From positions 1 to 10,117 of the forward strand of contig JAQGJI010000220.1 in NCBI GenBank assembly GCA_028290685.1: DNA of 10,117 nucleotides, read 5' to 3'. Below, in pieces: positions 1-7,304 of the stretch. Each line of letters starts with the position of its first letter. Position 1 is the first letter of the stretch. The DNA is from Devosia sp. Its GTDB lineage: Bacteria; Pseudomonadota; Alphaproteobacteria; Rhizobiales; Devosiaceae. A model generated the notes under the pieces. It saw only the letters and a program-made list of their open reading frames with translations. It made no database searches and had not been told where the DNA came from. The translations under genes were made by a program, and so were the position numbers.

Positions 1-584
1 TAGTCACGCACGACATTGACTGGAGCCGCGTGACGGCGTTCCATCTCGATGAATATGTAGGCCTTCCGGCCATGCACAAAGCAAGCTTTCGCGGCTATTT
101 GCTTACCCGGTTTGTCCAACGCGTCACGGGTCTCAATGAATTCGTGCCAGTCAATGGCGATGCAGCCGAACTCGACGGGGAGTTGGAGAGGCTCAACACT
201 CGGCTGGCAGGCGAAAGGGTGGACGTGTGCCTTGCGGGCATCGGCGAGAATTGCCACCTCGCCTTCAACGATCCTCCGGCCGATTTCACAACCCGAGATC
301 CCTACATCGTTGTCGAACTCGATGAAGCGTGCCGCCAGCAGCAACTAGGCGAGGGATGGTTTGGGAGCCTTGAGGCTGTGCCGCGGCGCGCAATTTCCAT
401 GAGCATCCAGCAGATCATGAAAGCTCGAAAGATCGTTCTTTCCGTTCCCGACGGGCGCAAGGCGGAGGCCGTTCGCCGGGCCGTCCAGGGCCCCGTCTCG
501 CCGCTTCATCCGGCCTCGATCCTGCAGCAGCATGGCGATGCAACGCTCCATCTCGATGAGGCATCCGCGAGCCTGCTCACATGA
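1..584 (+). CDS. nagB: NagB-like glucosamine-6-phosphate deaminase/isomerase, 5'-truncated by window edge
   Basis: The frame is open to the window edge (first full codon at base 3) and gives 193 residues, so the gene starts upstream; the GTG at 30 lies inside a conserved block and is not the start. Family proteins convert glucosamine-6-P to fructose-6-P and ammonia in the cytosol. Visible: FHLDEYVGLP at visible residues 13-22 (D16 matches the proton-abstracting Asp72 of E. coli NagB), then GIGENCHLAFNDP at 79-91 with the catalytic-type His85. At the positions of E. coli Asp141 and Glu148 this protein has Asn83 and Asp90. With the later block LDEACRQQQLGEGWF, this places it, from memory of the family, in a divergent NagB-like lineage rather than next to the E. 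coli enzyme. The last four bases overlap nagA (ATGA), so the two are probably translationally coupled. Role in amino-sugar-phosphate catabolism is well supported; the exact substrate is less certain. Confidence 0.85.
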   Translation, partial: VTHDIDWSRVTAFHLDEYVGLPAMHKASFRGYLLTRFVQRVTGLNEFVPVNGDAAELDGELERLNTRLAGERVDVCLAGIGENCHLAFNDPPADFTTRDPYIVVELDEACRQQQLGEGWFGSLEAVPRRAISMSIQQIMKARKIVLSVPDGRKAEAVRRAVQGPVSPLHPASILQQHGDATLHLDEASASLLT

Positions 585-1585
585 TCAGCGATGGCCTGTT
601 CGACCTCCAGGTCAATGGCTATGCAGGTGTCGATTTTAACGACCCGGCACTGACACATGTGCAACTCGATACCGCACTCGAAGCCATGCTGGTGTCTGGC
701 GTGACGCAGTGCCTGCCCACCATTATCACTGCCCAGCCCGATGAACTGAACAAGCGCTTCTTCGCCCTCGACCAAGCCGTCAAATCGAGCCGCCTGGGGG
801 CGTCCATGGTGCCGGGATATCACCTTGAAGGCCCATTTCTTTGTGCCGCCGACGGCTATTCGGGCTGTCATCCGCCAGACGCCATGACCGACCCCGACGC
901 AGCGCTCATCGACCGCATCGAGGAGCGCCTCAGTCGTCCCATACTCCTCGTGACGCTAGCGCCCGAGCGAAGTGGTGCGCTGAACTTCATCGCTGAGATG
1001 AGACTGCGTGGCAAGACGGTGGCGATGGCCCATTCGTCAGCAGGCTTTGCCACGGTGCGCGCCGCCGCAGACGCGGGACTTACTCTTTCCACCCATCTTG
1101 GCAATGGCCTGCCGCAACACCTGCCGAAGCTCGAGAACGCCCTCATGGCGCAGCTTTCGGAGCCACGACTTGCAGCCTGCCTGATTGCTGACGGGCACCA
1201 CATGTCGGGCGAGGCCCTGGCTGCACTGATCCGGCTCAAGGGCACCGACAACTGTATTCTTGTAACCGACGCCACAGCCGGCGCTGCCGCTGTGCCAGGT
1301 GTCTACGGTTTTGCCGGGATGGCCGTGGAACGCACCCTCCATGGCGCCATGGTGCAGCCGGGCCGGAGCAATCTTGCTGGATCGGCGCTCTGCCTTGACC
1401 AAGCTGTACGCAACACCGTCGCCTGGACCAGCCTTCCGCCAGCGCTTGTGATTGCCATGGCTTCGGCTGCGCCACGACGGGCGCTTGCCGGAAGCCTCCG
1501 GCATCACGGTATTTCGTTGCAGCCGGGCCGTGTGCGCTGGGGCGCCGATCTCAGGCCGTCGGTCGACGCGTTGGCGTCGGTCTAG
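581..1585 (+). CDS. nagA: NagA-like N-acetylglucosamine-6-phosphate deacetylase, short form
   Basis: Amidohydrolase-superfamily enzyme of 334 residues, expected to remove the acetyl group from N-acetylglucosamine-6-P in the cytosol and feed the NagB-like enzyme upstream. Visible landmarks: DLQVNGYAGVDFND at 8-21, HLEGPF at 81-86 (metal-ligand type Glu83), AMAHSS at 148-153 (His151), STHLGNGLP at 170-178 (His172), IADGHHMSGE at 202-211, and LVTDATAG at 227-234 with the catalytic-type Asp230, then the NLAGSAL block. It is about 50 residues shorter than E. coli NagA (382): the N-terminal beta-sandwich part is absent, because the protein opens directly at the DLQVNG strand. An in-frame TGA at 557-559 rules out an earlier start. 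The ATG overlaps the nagB stop as ATGA. Its TAG stop shares the CTAG at 1582-1585 with the convergent regulator gene. The metal-site residues suggest an active enzyme; acting on a related acetylated sugar phosphate is possible. Confidence 0.88.
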   Translation: MISDGLFDLQVNGYAGVDFNDPALTHVQLDTALEAMLVSGVTQCLPTIITAQPDELNKRFFALDQAVKSSRLGASMVPGYHLEGPFLCAADGYSGCHPPDAMTDPDAALIDRIEERLSRPILLVTLAPERSGALNFIAEMRLRGKTVAMAHSSAGFATVRAAADAGLTLSTHLGNGLPQHLPKLENALMAQLSEPRLAACLIADGHHMSGEALAALIRLKGTDNCILVTDATAGAAAVPGVYGFAGMAVERTLHGAMVQPGRSNLAGSALCLDQAVRNTVAWTSLPPALVIAMASAAPRRALAGSLRHHGISLQPGRVRWGADLRPSVDALASV

Positions 1586-2400
1586 CCGAGTGCGATTACC
1601 CTGGTCGATGCAAGCGTCGCCGCGTCGTCAAAACGATGCGCGGGATCGCCATTGGTAATCAGCACGTCCACGTCCGCCATTTGCGTCACCACGTGGGGGG
1701 CGCGGCGCTCGAACTTTTCGTCGTGGGCGACCAGGATCACCTGGCGCGCGTGCGGCAGGATTGAGCGAACCAGGTCGACCTCCATAGGGTCGAATTCCTG
1801 CACCGTGCCGTCCCGGTCGATAGCGCTGGCGCCGATCACCGCCACGTCGAACTTGAAGCGGTGGCGGCTGTCATCTGCGAGCGTCAGCACCGAGGAGTCC
1901 TTGTTGCGCACGTAGCCGCCATAGACATAGACAGTAGCGTCGGTCCTGAGGGCGCAGGAGTGGGCAACCTCAAGATTTGGCGTGGCGATCAGGACGCCGG
2001 GATGGTGTGATAGCACCTCATGCAGGCTGTCAAACGTGGTGCCCAGACCGACAAAGATCGTTGCCCCCGGCAGCAAAAACTCCTCAAGCGCGAGCACCAG
2101 CTGGCGTTTGACCGACATCTGGCTGGCATGCCGCTCGTCGAGAGTGTGGTGCGCCACGCCAGGAGAGGCAAAGGCGCCGCCAAAGCCCTTCTGCAACAGG
2201 CCCTGCAATTCGAGGGTGCGTAGGTCGCGGCGGATAGTCTGGTAGGTAACATCGAAGCGGGCGGCGAGTTCGGCCACGGAGGCGGCGCCGTTGGTGCGCA
2301 CTGCCTGGAGGATCGCCTGACGCCGCTCCCCTGCCCGGCCGGTTTCCGCTGTCAGGGGATCGGGTACTGCGCCCACACGGGGGGCGAGGTCGCCGCTCAT
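1582..2400 (-). CDS. DeoR/GlpR-family transcriptional regulator
   Basis: A 272-residue DNA-binding repressor of the DeoR type. Residues about 25-80 form the winged helix-turn-helix; the recognition stretch VTYQTIRRDLRTLELQGLL (51-69) is very close to the family signature. Residues about 90-260 are the DeoR sensor domain, related to sugar-phosphate isomerases, with the glycine-rich VGLGTTFDS at 117-125 and YGGYVRNKD at 160-168. Family members usually bind a phosphorylated sugar, which releases them from DNA. The ATG overlaps the stop of the upstream phosphatase gene as ATGA, and no good ribosome site is visible, so expression is probably coupled to it. About 24 residues precede the helix-turn-helix, longer than usual; a GTG at codon 9 is a possible alternative start. 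It probably controls this locus (inference); the inverted repeat at 4477-4489 is a candidate site. Confidence 0.92.
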   Translation of the reverse strand: MSGDLAPRVGAVPDPLTAETGRAGERRQAILQAVRTNGAASVAELAARFDVTYQTIRRDLRTLELQGLLQKGFGGAFASPGVAHHTLDERHASQMSVKRQLVLALEEFLLPGATIFVGLGTTFDSLHEVLSHHPGVLIATPNLEVAHSCALRTDATVYVYGGYVRNKDSSVLTLADDSRHRFKFDVAVIGASAIDRDGTVQEFDPMEVDLVRSILPHARQVILVAHDEKFERRAPHVVTQMADVDVLITNGDPAHRFDDAATLASTRVIALG

Positions 2401-3413
2401 TTCAGCCGAACGCCCAGATAGCTGCGGTCGTCGGTCAGTTGCGTCGGAGTGGTCCCCTTGGTGCTCATATAGCGTCCGATCTTATGAAAATCCTCGGCTT
2501 CGACTTCCTGGAAAGCAGCTTCCCACGAAGCTACGCCAAAGCCTGCCCCCAACTTAAAATACCCGTCGGAGAATAGCTCTATCGTCTCGATCTCGGTCAG
2601 CGGATAGCTGCGCGTTTCAACAAACCGTCCGGGCACCGCAAAGCCATCGATGCCGCCATAGCCCAGCACCGGCTCCGTAACGTTCTGGAACTTTCCCTGA
2701 CCGTGCGAAATGCCTTGCTGGATCAGGGTTACCAGTTCGCTTTCTGGCACATGCGGCAAATGCTGACGACAGGCGAGAAGGGCGCTGTCCTCGATAGCGT
2801 TCAGTACAGCTTGGCTGGCGGTCGGACTACCGGCAGGCTGGTTCCGCGTCCCCTGCCAGGTCATCGAGGCAGAAAGACGGTCGCAGTCTTCGACAGGCTT
2901 CCCCAGCGCGTCGAAATAGCGCCAGGTCTCACGCCGCAGAATCGCGGTTACGTCATCGAGCGGCTTCAACACCTGCAGGGTTTCCCCGCCATTGATGCGA
3001 ATGCCGCTATCGCCCACGGCAACTACTTCGAGCCGGTCGCCAATCAGCAGGGCGGCCATCACGGTGCAACCACCCCTGACCTTCCAGTCCGCCTCAACTG
3101 CGGCAAGGGCTCCGTTCGCGACATAACCGGCACGGATCGCCTTGCCAAGATAGTCCACGAAATGCTCGCCGCCTTGATAGTGCAGATCCGGCTGATCCTT
3201 CTGGCCCTGAGCCAAAAGGAAGATCTCGATGGCGCGTTTGACAGTCCGCGAGGCAAATTGTCCCGAAAGCATGCCGCCATAGCGCGTGCCGTTGCGATCG
3301 GTCACGCCGTCGATAACGGCGTAACCAAGGTTCGGCATGACCACGAGGCTATCTTCGTTGGTCTCCGGGTGGCCAATCTTCTTGCCTACCGAAAGAGCTT
3401 CAAGCTGCCTCAT
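2397..3413 (-). CDS. PP2C/PPM-family metal-dependent phosphatase
   Basis: A 338-residue cytosolic protein with the PPM fold motifs in order: TNEDS at 18-22, YAVIDGVTD at 31-39 (metal Asp35 and Gly36), GGCTVMAALL at 114-123, VAVGDSGIRI at 131-140, ELFSDGYF at 279-286 (metal Asp283) and a C-terminal DDRSYLGVRL at 328-337 (Asp329). All metal-binding aspartates appear present, so it should be catalytic. The arginine that in many PP2C enzymes sits just before the N-E-D motif and binds the substrate phosphate is not seen; His15-Pro16 stand there. No transmembrane segment or extra sensor domain is evident. It lies 37 nt downstream of the SBP1 gene and overlaps the DeoR gene by 4 nt, so the three likely form one leftward operon. 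AGGA about 4 nt before the ATG is the probable ribosome site. PPM enzymes normally dephosphorylate Ser/Thr in proteins; whether this one acts on a protein or on a sugar phosphate cannot be told from sequence. Confidence 0.85.
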   Translation of the reverse strand: MRQLEALSVGKKIGHPETNEDSLVVMPNLGYAVIDGVTDRNGTRYGGMLSGQFASRTVKRAIEIFLLAQGQKDQPDLHYQGGEHFVDYLGKAIRAGYVANGALAAVEADWKVRGGCTVMAALLIGDRLEVVAVGDSGIRINGGETLQVLKPLDDVTAILRRETWRYFDALGKPVEDCDRLSASMTWQGTRNQPAGSPTASQAVLNAIEDSALLACRQHLPHVPESELVTLIQQGISHGQGKFQNVTEPVLGYGGIDGFAVPGRFVETRSYPLTEIETIELFSDGYFKLGAGFGVASWEAAFQEVEAEDFHKIGRYMSTKGTTPTQLTDDRSYLGVRLK

Positions 3414-3450
3414 ATGGTCCTGCCTTGATGTAAATCGTTGAACTTGCGAC

Positions 3451-4443
3451 CTATTCGCCGATCGCAGTCCGCCATTCGGCCAGCACGGCTTCGGCCCCCC
3501 CGAACTCGCTGAGCGGCTTGACGTTGACCAGTGTCAGGTCGGCAAGGTTTGGCGTACCGGCAGGCCCTTGCACGTCGAGACGTACCGAACGGCGGCCGAT
3601 ATCCATCGCGAGCTTTTCCTGGGTGGATTTGGACATAGCCCAGTCGATGAACGCCTTGCCCCCCTCAGGGTTTGGAGCACCCTTGACCAGCGCAACGCCG
3701 TCCGGTGTTGCCGCCGTACCGTCAGAAAGATGCACAATCGAGATTGGAGCACCGCCCTGCACATATTCGAGGGCATTATCCTCGAGCGTGAGACCCATGG
3801 CAGTTTCGCCATCTGCTACGAAGCGTGGCACGGCCCCTGAGGAGTCGGCAAACACGAAGTTCTTGGCCATTTCGGCATATTTTGCCCAGCCTTCCTCACC
3901 GAAAACGGTGAGCACGGTCTGCAACTGCTGCATGGCGGATCCTGATCCATCGGCCCGCGCGCTGGCGATCTGGTTGGCCCATTTCGGATCCGCCAGTTCG
4001 GCCCAGGTCTTGGGTGCGGTTTCGAGTGGTTGCAGGTCAGTGTTGACCGCCAGCACGTAGACGACGGCGGTATAGGGCGTCCAGGAATCGTCCTTGATGA
4101 ACTGCGGGTCGATCTGGTCAAATTCCGGTGGGGTGTAGGGCTCGAGCAAATCCTGCAGTTCGGTCAACTGACTTCCGGATATGGACCAGATGACATCGGC
4201 TGCCGGCGCGCCAGCTTCAGCCTGCACACGCTTGGCGATATCACCAGAACCGAGCTTTACCACTTCAGCCTTGAGGCCGGTTTCCTGCTCGAAGATAGGC
4301 AGGAGCGTGTCGACAATGGACGACTTATGAGCGGTGTAGATCACCACGGAACCGTCTTGGGCCATGGCCAGCGAGGTCATGCTGGTGGTTGCAATCAGTG
4401 CGGCAGCGGACAAAGCCAGAAATGTGCGTTTGCGAATATTCAT
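3451..4443 (-). CDS. ABC transporter periplasmic solute-binding protein (SBP1), ferric/AfuA-type fold
   Basis: A 330-residue secreted protein. The N-terminus has a basic start (MNIRKR), a hydrophobic core and a signal-peptidase I site after Ala28 (AMA before QDGS). The mature part opens VVIYTAHKSSIVDTLLPIFE (33-52), the standard first strand and helix of the 'ferric/AfuA-type' binding-protein cluster, followed by GSGDIAKRVQAEAG (65-78) and ADVIWS (82-87). In iron-binding FbpA an adjacent Tyr-Tyr pair holds the metal; the matching region here reads MGLTLEDNALEY (216-227), without the pair, so iron is unlikely. The gene is divergent from ABC ATPase 1 across 124 nt and leads the phosphatase/regulator operon. 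A strong ribosome site, AGGGAGGA, lies 5 nt before the ATG. It should deliver its ligand to permease 1 or 2. A phosphorylated sugar is the favoured ligand by context; 2-aminoethylphosphonate- or thiamine-like ligands bound by relatives are not excluded. Confidence 0.9.
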   Translation of the reverse strand: MNIRKRTFLALSAAALIATTSMTSLAMAQDGSVVIYTAHKSSIVDTLLPIFEQETGLKAEVVKLGSGDIAKRVQAEAGAPAADVIWSISGSQLTELQDLLEPYTPPEFDQIDPQFIKDDSWTPYTAVVYVLAVNTDLQPLETAPKTWAELADPKWANQIASARADGSGSAMQQLQTVLTVFGEEGWAKYAEMAKNFVFADSSGAVPRFVADGETAMGLTLEDNALEYVQGGAPISIVHLSDGTAATPDGVALVKGAPNPEGGKAFIDWAMSKSTQEKLAMDIGRRSVRLDVQGPAGTPNLADLTLVNVKPLSEFGGAEAVLAEWRTAIGE

Positions 4444-4476
4444 GTGAGTCCTCCCTTTCGATTTTGATCAATCCAA

Positions 4477-4489
4477 GATCGCTTCGATC
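4477..4489. repeat. Inverted repeat in divergent control region, candidate operator
   Basis: GATCG-CTT-CGATC is a perfect 5-bp inverted repeat with a 3-base centre. It sits between the SBP1 start codon and a weak leftward promoter-like pair, about where a repressor would block the start of transcription. DeoR-family proteins bind repeated or palindromic sites, so the regulator encoded at 1582-2400 is the natural candidate. Assignment as an operator is inference; a repeat this short can arise by chance. Confidence 0.35.
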
Positions 4490-4503
4490 CTGAACCACGT
4501 GAA

Positions 4504-4531
4504 AATATGTTGCAATACGAAAGTTTGTCGG
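4504..4531 (-). promoter_or_regulatory. Possible leftward sigma-70-like promoter for the SBP1 operon
   Basis: Read on the minus strand, CCGACA (4531-4526) and CATATT (4509-4504) are separated by 16 nt, each matching the -35 and -10 consensus at four of six positions. The start of transcription would fall near 4497, leaving a leader of about 55 nt that contains the inverted repeat at 4477-4489. The match is weak and alphaproteobacterial promoters vary, so this is a candidate only. Confidence 0.28.
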
Positions 4532-4567
4532 TGTCATATAGCTTAGGGAATACGTGGGGATGACGGC

Positions 4568-5623
4568 ATGAGCTATCTGACGGTCACCAATGCGACCAAG
4601 AGGTTCGGGCCAACCTTCATGGCTTTGGATGGGGTATCGGTTTCCATAGAGCGGGGGGAATTCTTCACGCTGCTCGGACCCAGTGGTTGCGGCAAGACTA
4701 CGCTGCTACGGGCCATTGCCGGCTTCAATGACCTGACTTCGGGTGCCATCGTGCTGGACGGGGCCGATCTGCGCACCCTGCCGCCGCATCAGCGTGACAT
4801 TGGCATGGTGTTCCAGGACTATGCCGTGTTTCCCCATCTCAGTGTGTTCGACAATGTTGGCTTCGGTCTCAAGCCTCGCAAGGTTCCTGCCGCTGAGCTC
4901 AAGATCCGCGTAACGGAAGCGCTCGACACGGTGCGGCTCGGTGCCATGGCAGAGCGCCTGCCCGCTGCCATGTCCGGTGGTCAGCAGCAGCGCATCGGCC
5001 TTGCCCGGGCCATGGTCATCAAACCGCGCCTCCTGCTTATGGACGAACCGCTGTCCAACCTCGATGCGAAGCTGCGCATCGAACTGCGTGAGGAAATCCG
5101 CGATATCCAGAAACAGGTCGATATCGCCACCATCTATGTGACACATGATCAGGAAGAAGCGCTGGCAATTTCCGACCGTATCTGTGTGATGAATGCAGGC
5201 AAGATCGAACAGGTCGGGACGCCCCAGGAAATCTACGGTAACCCCCAGACCCGTTTCGTCGCCGAGTTCGTTGGCAGCATCAATGTCTTCAGGCCCGGTT
5301 CGGCACTCGATGCCATGCTGGCCAAGCTTGGCCATGCTCCTGGCGGTGCTGCCACTTGGACCGCTCGCCCTGAGCACCTCGCCCTGGTCGAGCCTGACGG
5401 GCAAGACAGCGGCGCCGCGACCCTTCCGGGCACCGTCACCAAATTCACCTACCTGGGCCGCGAAGCCCATGTGCAGGTCGATACCCCGGCAGGACTCCTG
5501 GTCGTGCAGATCGCGAATCCCGGCATGGCCGCGACCCGGCACACCGGTGACGCAGTAGCGGTTGTCGTACCACCCAGCGCACCCATGGCATTTGGCCCCG
5601 ACGGCGCGCGCGTCAAAAGATGA
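4568..5623 (+). CDS. ABC importer ATP-binding subunit 1 (FbpC/AfuC/PotA-like)
   Basis: A 351-residue cytosolic ATPase that powers import by dimerising under permease 1. Motifs in order: Walker A GPSGCGKTT (37-45), Q-loop Gln83 in MVFQDYAVFP, signature MSGGQQQR (135-142), Walker B LLLMDEPLSNLD (155-166) with catalytic Glu160, and the switch His193 in VTHDQEEAL. Residues beyond about 240 form a TOBE-type regulatory or substrate-linked domain. This layout is typical of the MalK/PotA/FbpC group, and the neighbouring permease and binding proteins place it in the ferric-type branch. It is first in the rightward operon. The start is set at ATG 4568; the ATG at 4560 is out of frame and stops after three codons. 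Its TGA overlaps the permease start as ATGA. It is a paralogue of ATPase 2 at 8380-9465. Confidence 0.95.
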   Translation: MSYLTVTNATKRFGPTFMALDGVSVSIERGEFFTLLGPSGCGKTTLLRAIAGFNDLTSGAIVLDGADLRTLPPHQRDIGMVFQDYAVFPHLSVFDNVGFGLKPRKVPAAELKIRVTEALDTVRLGAMAERLPAAMSGGQQQRIGLARAMVIKPRLLLMDEPLSNLDAKLRIELREEIRDIQKQVDIATIYVTHDQEEALAISDRICVMNAGKIEQVGTPQEIYGNPQTRFVAEFVGSINVFRPGSALDAMLAKLGHAPGGAATWTARPEHLALVEPDGQDSGAATLPGTVTKFTYLGREAHVQVDTPAGLLVVQIANPGMAATRHTGDAVAVVVPPSAPMAFGPDGARVKR

Positions 5624-7269
5624 TCGTCATGCCACGCTTCAACTTCTGGACCGTGATCATGATCCTCACCTGGGTCATGCTGTTCGTGCTGCTGTTCGTC
5701 CCGGTGGGCTCGGTCCTGGTCTCGAGCCTCTACGATCAGGGCGGCAACTTCACCCTTGCCAACTACACCAAATTCCTCGCCGAGTCGCGCTTCCATCAGG
5801 CGTTTGCCAATACGCTGGTAGTGGGTTTCGGCGGTCTCTTTGGCGCATTACTGCTGGGCTCGATCATGGCCTTTTGCGTGTCGCGCTTCGTCATTCGCGG
5901 GGGCAAATTCGTGTCGCTGCTCGCCATCCTGGCGCTGGTATCGCCACCCTTTATCGGCGCCTATTCCTGGATCGTACTGTTTGGCGCCGGCGGCGTGGTC
6001 CGCGGCTTCCTGCGCGACCTGGGCATCAGCATGCCGCCCATCTATGGCGTCGGCGGCATCCTCATCGTGTTCTCCCTGAAGTTCTATCCCTACGTGTACC
6101 TCATGGTGTCGGGAGCGCTCAGCAACGTTAACCGCTCGCTCGAAGAAGCGGCTGAGGGCCTTGGCCTGACGCCTTGGCAGCGCACCATGAGAATTTCATT
6201 TCCCATGGTCTTTCCGGCTCTCACCGCCGGTGGCCTTCTCGCCTTGATCCACGCGATTGCCGATTTCGGCACGCCGCGCCTGCTCGGCCGCGGCTACAAC
6301 GTGCTCGCGACCGAAGCCTTCACTCTTTATGCGGCCGAGGTCGGCTCCAACATGTCGATGGCCACCACCATCAGCGTGGTGCTGATCATCGTCTCGATGA
6401 TCTTCGTCCTGTTGCAGCGCTACATGTCGCGCCGTAACGTCTACCACGGCAACATGATCAACAAGCCCATCCGCATCCAGCTCAAGGGCTGGCGGAATGT
6501 GCTGGCCCATTTTGCGGTCTATTTCATCGGACTGTGCGGGGCGCTGCCAGTCATCATCTCGGTGATCTATTCCTTCCGCAAAACGAGCGGCCCGGTGTTC
6601 CAGGACGGCTTCGCACTCCAGAGCTATGAGCGCATCCTGTTCGGCCTTGGCGATGTGGTGCGCAACTCCCTGAGTTTCTCGGTTGCCGCTGTGGCTCTTA
6701 TTGTCGTGGTAGGAACCGTGGTCGGCGTGCTTGTCGCCCGGCGCACCAGCCTGAACACGGCTTTGCTCGATGGCGCTTTCATGGTGCCCTATGTCATGCC
6801 CGGCATTGTTATCGGCATTGCCTTCATCGCTGCCTTCAACACTGGCCCGATCGTCCTCACGGGGACTGCGGCCATCATCATCCTGTCCATCTTCATCCGC
6901 CGACTGCCCTACACGGTGCGCACCACGGCCACGTCCCTCCGACAGCTATCACCCAGCATGGAAGAAGCAGCCATCTCGCTTGGCTACAGTCCGTTCCAGG
7001 CATTCCTGCGGATCACTGTGCCGCTGATCATGCCGGGCATAATCGCCGGCGGCATGCTCAGTTTCGTTACCGCGATAAACGAGTTGTCCTCGTCACTGGT
7101 GCTTTATGTCGGCAGCACCATGACCATGCCGGTGCGCATCTACCTGCTGATCCTTGACGGGGACTTCGGCGTGGCAGCGGCGCTTTCGACCATTCTGCTG
7201 CTGCTTAGCGGCAGCGCCGTTTACATCGCTTTCCGCTTCATGGGGCGCAATGAACAGGCGCTGCTGTGA
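5620..7269 (+). CDS. ABC importer permease 1, fused two-domain (FbpB/AfuB-like)
   Basis: A 549-residue inner-membrane protein carrying two MetI-like permease domains in one chain, as in FbpB, SfuB and AfuB. Hydrophobic segments lie at roughly 11-32, 66-90, 98-122, 143-165, 198-215 and 248-266, then again at 297-316, 352-374, 386-405, 412-428, 470-487 and 512-538. Each half has the cytoplasmic EAA loop that docks on the ATPase: SLEEAAEGLGLTPWQRTM at 173-190 and SMEEAAISLGYSPFQAFL at 446-463. The motifs SPPFIGAYSW (108-117) and ADFGTP (214-219) recur in permease 2. The start ATG 5620 overlaps the ATPase stop as ATGA; an in-frame ATG at 5629 is an alternative. No clear ribosome site is seen, which fits translational coupling. 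It should form the channel with ATPase 1; which binding protein feeds it is not certain. Confidence 0.95.
   Translation: MIVMPRFNFWTVIMILTWVMLFVLLFVPVGSVLVSSLYDQGGNFTLANYTKFLAESRFHQAFANTLVVGFGGLFGALLLGSIMAFCVSRFVIRGGKFVSLLAILALVSPPFIGAYSWIVLFGAGGVVRGFLRDLGISMPPIYGVGGILIVFSLKFYPYVYLMVSGALSNVNRSLEEAAEGLGLTPWQRTMRISFPMVFPALTAGGLLALIHAIADFGTPRLLGRGYNVLATEAFTLYAAEVGSNMSMATTISVVLIIVSMIFVLLQRYMSRRNVYHGNMINKPIRIQLKGWRNVLAHFAVYFIGLCGALPVIISVIYSFRKTSGPVFQDGFALQSYERILFGLGDVVRNSLSFSVAAVALIVVVGTVVGVLVARRTSLNTALLDGAFMVPYVMPGIVIGIAFIAAFNTGPIVLTGTAAIIILSIFIRRLPYTVRTTATSLRQLSPSMEEAAISLGYSPFQAFLRITVPLIMPGIIAGGMLSFVTAINELSSSLVLYVGSTMTMPVRIYLLILDGDFGVAAALSTILLLLSGSAVYIAFRFMGRNEQALL
6257..6275 (+). repeat. 19-nt direct repeat, copy 1 (within permease 1)
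   Basis: TTGCCGATTTCGGCACGCC occurs here and again at 10099-10117 in permease 2. It encodes the shared ADFGTP motif and contains the perfect palindrome GCCGATTTCGGC read as arms GCCGA and TCGGC around TT. It is best explained by common descent plus codon bias in a conserved motif. Confidence 0.6.
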
Positions 7270-7304
7270 GCCCCAGAGACATACTCAATACCAACTTACC
7301 ACCC

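Larger units (their letters stand above)
4444..4567. promoter_or_regulatory. Divergent intergenic control region
   Basis: The 124-nt gap between the leftward SBP1 operon and the rightward importer operon is the longest non-coding stretch in the window, and the only place both operons could be driven from. It is visibly more AT-rich than the genes around it. Besides the inverted repeat, it holds the palindromes TTGATCAA (4464-4471) and CACGTG (4496-4501). A rightward promoter must lie here too: TTGCAA (4510-4515) and the TATAGC around 4537-4542 are the only similar elements I see, but their spacing of 21 nt is too long to be convincing. No terminator or riboswitch structure is evident. Confidence 0.6.

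Noticed and set aside
30..32. GTG as start of the NagB-like gene
   Set aside because: The frame stays open and conserved (DIDWSRVTAFHLDEY) upstream to the window edge, so this GTG is an internal valine.
1490..1585. Possible frameshift at the 3' end of nagA
   Set aside because: The C-terminus is unusual and short, but neither alternative frame restores a familiar NagA ending, so the gene is treated as intact.
2703..3428. 241-codon open frame on the plus strand inside the phosphatase gene
   Set aside because: The opposite strand carries all PP2C motifs; this frame shows no family features.
3414..3450. Terminator between SBP1 and the phosphatase gene
   Set aside because: The 37-nt gap contains no stable GC-rich hairpin followed by T residues; read-through is more likely.
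4444..4567. Riboswitch or small RNA in the divergent gap
   Set aside because: The gap is too short on each side and shows only short palindromes, with no terminator-like hairpin and T-run.
4706..5542. Long open frame on the minus strand inside ATPase 1
   Set aside because: It is antisense to a clear ABC ATPase, has no recognisable domain, and such frames are common in GC-rich genes.
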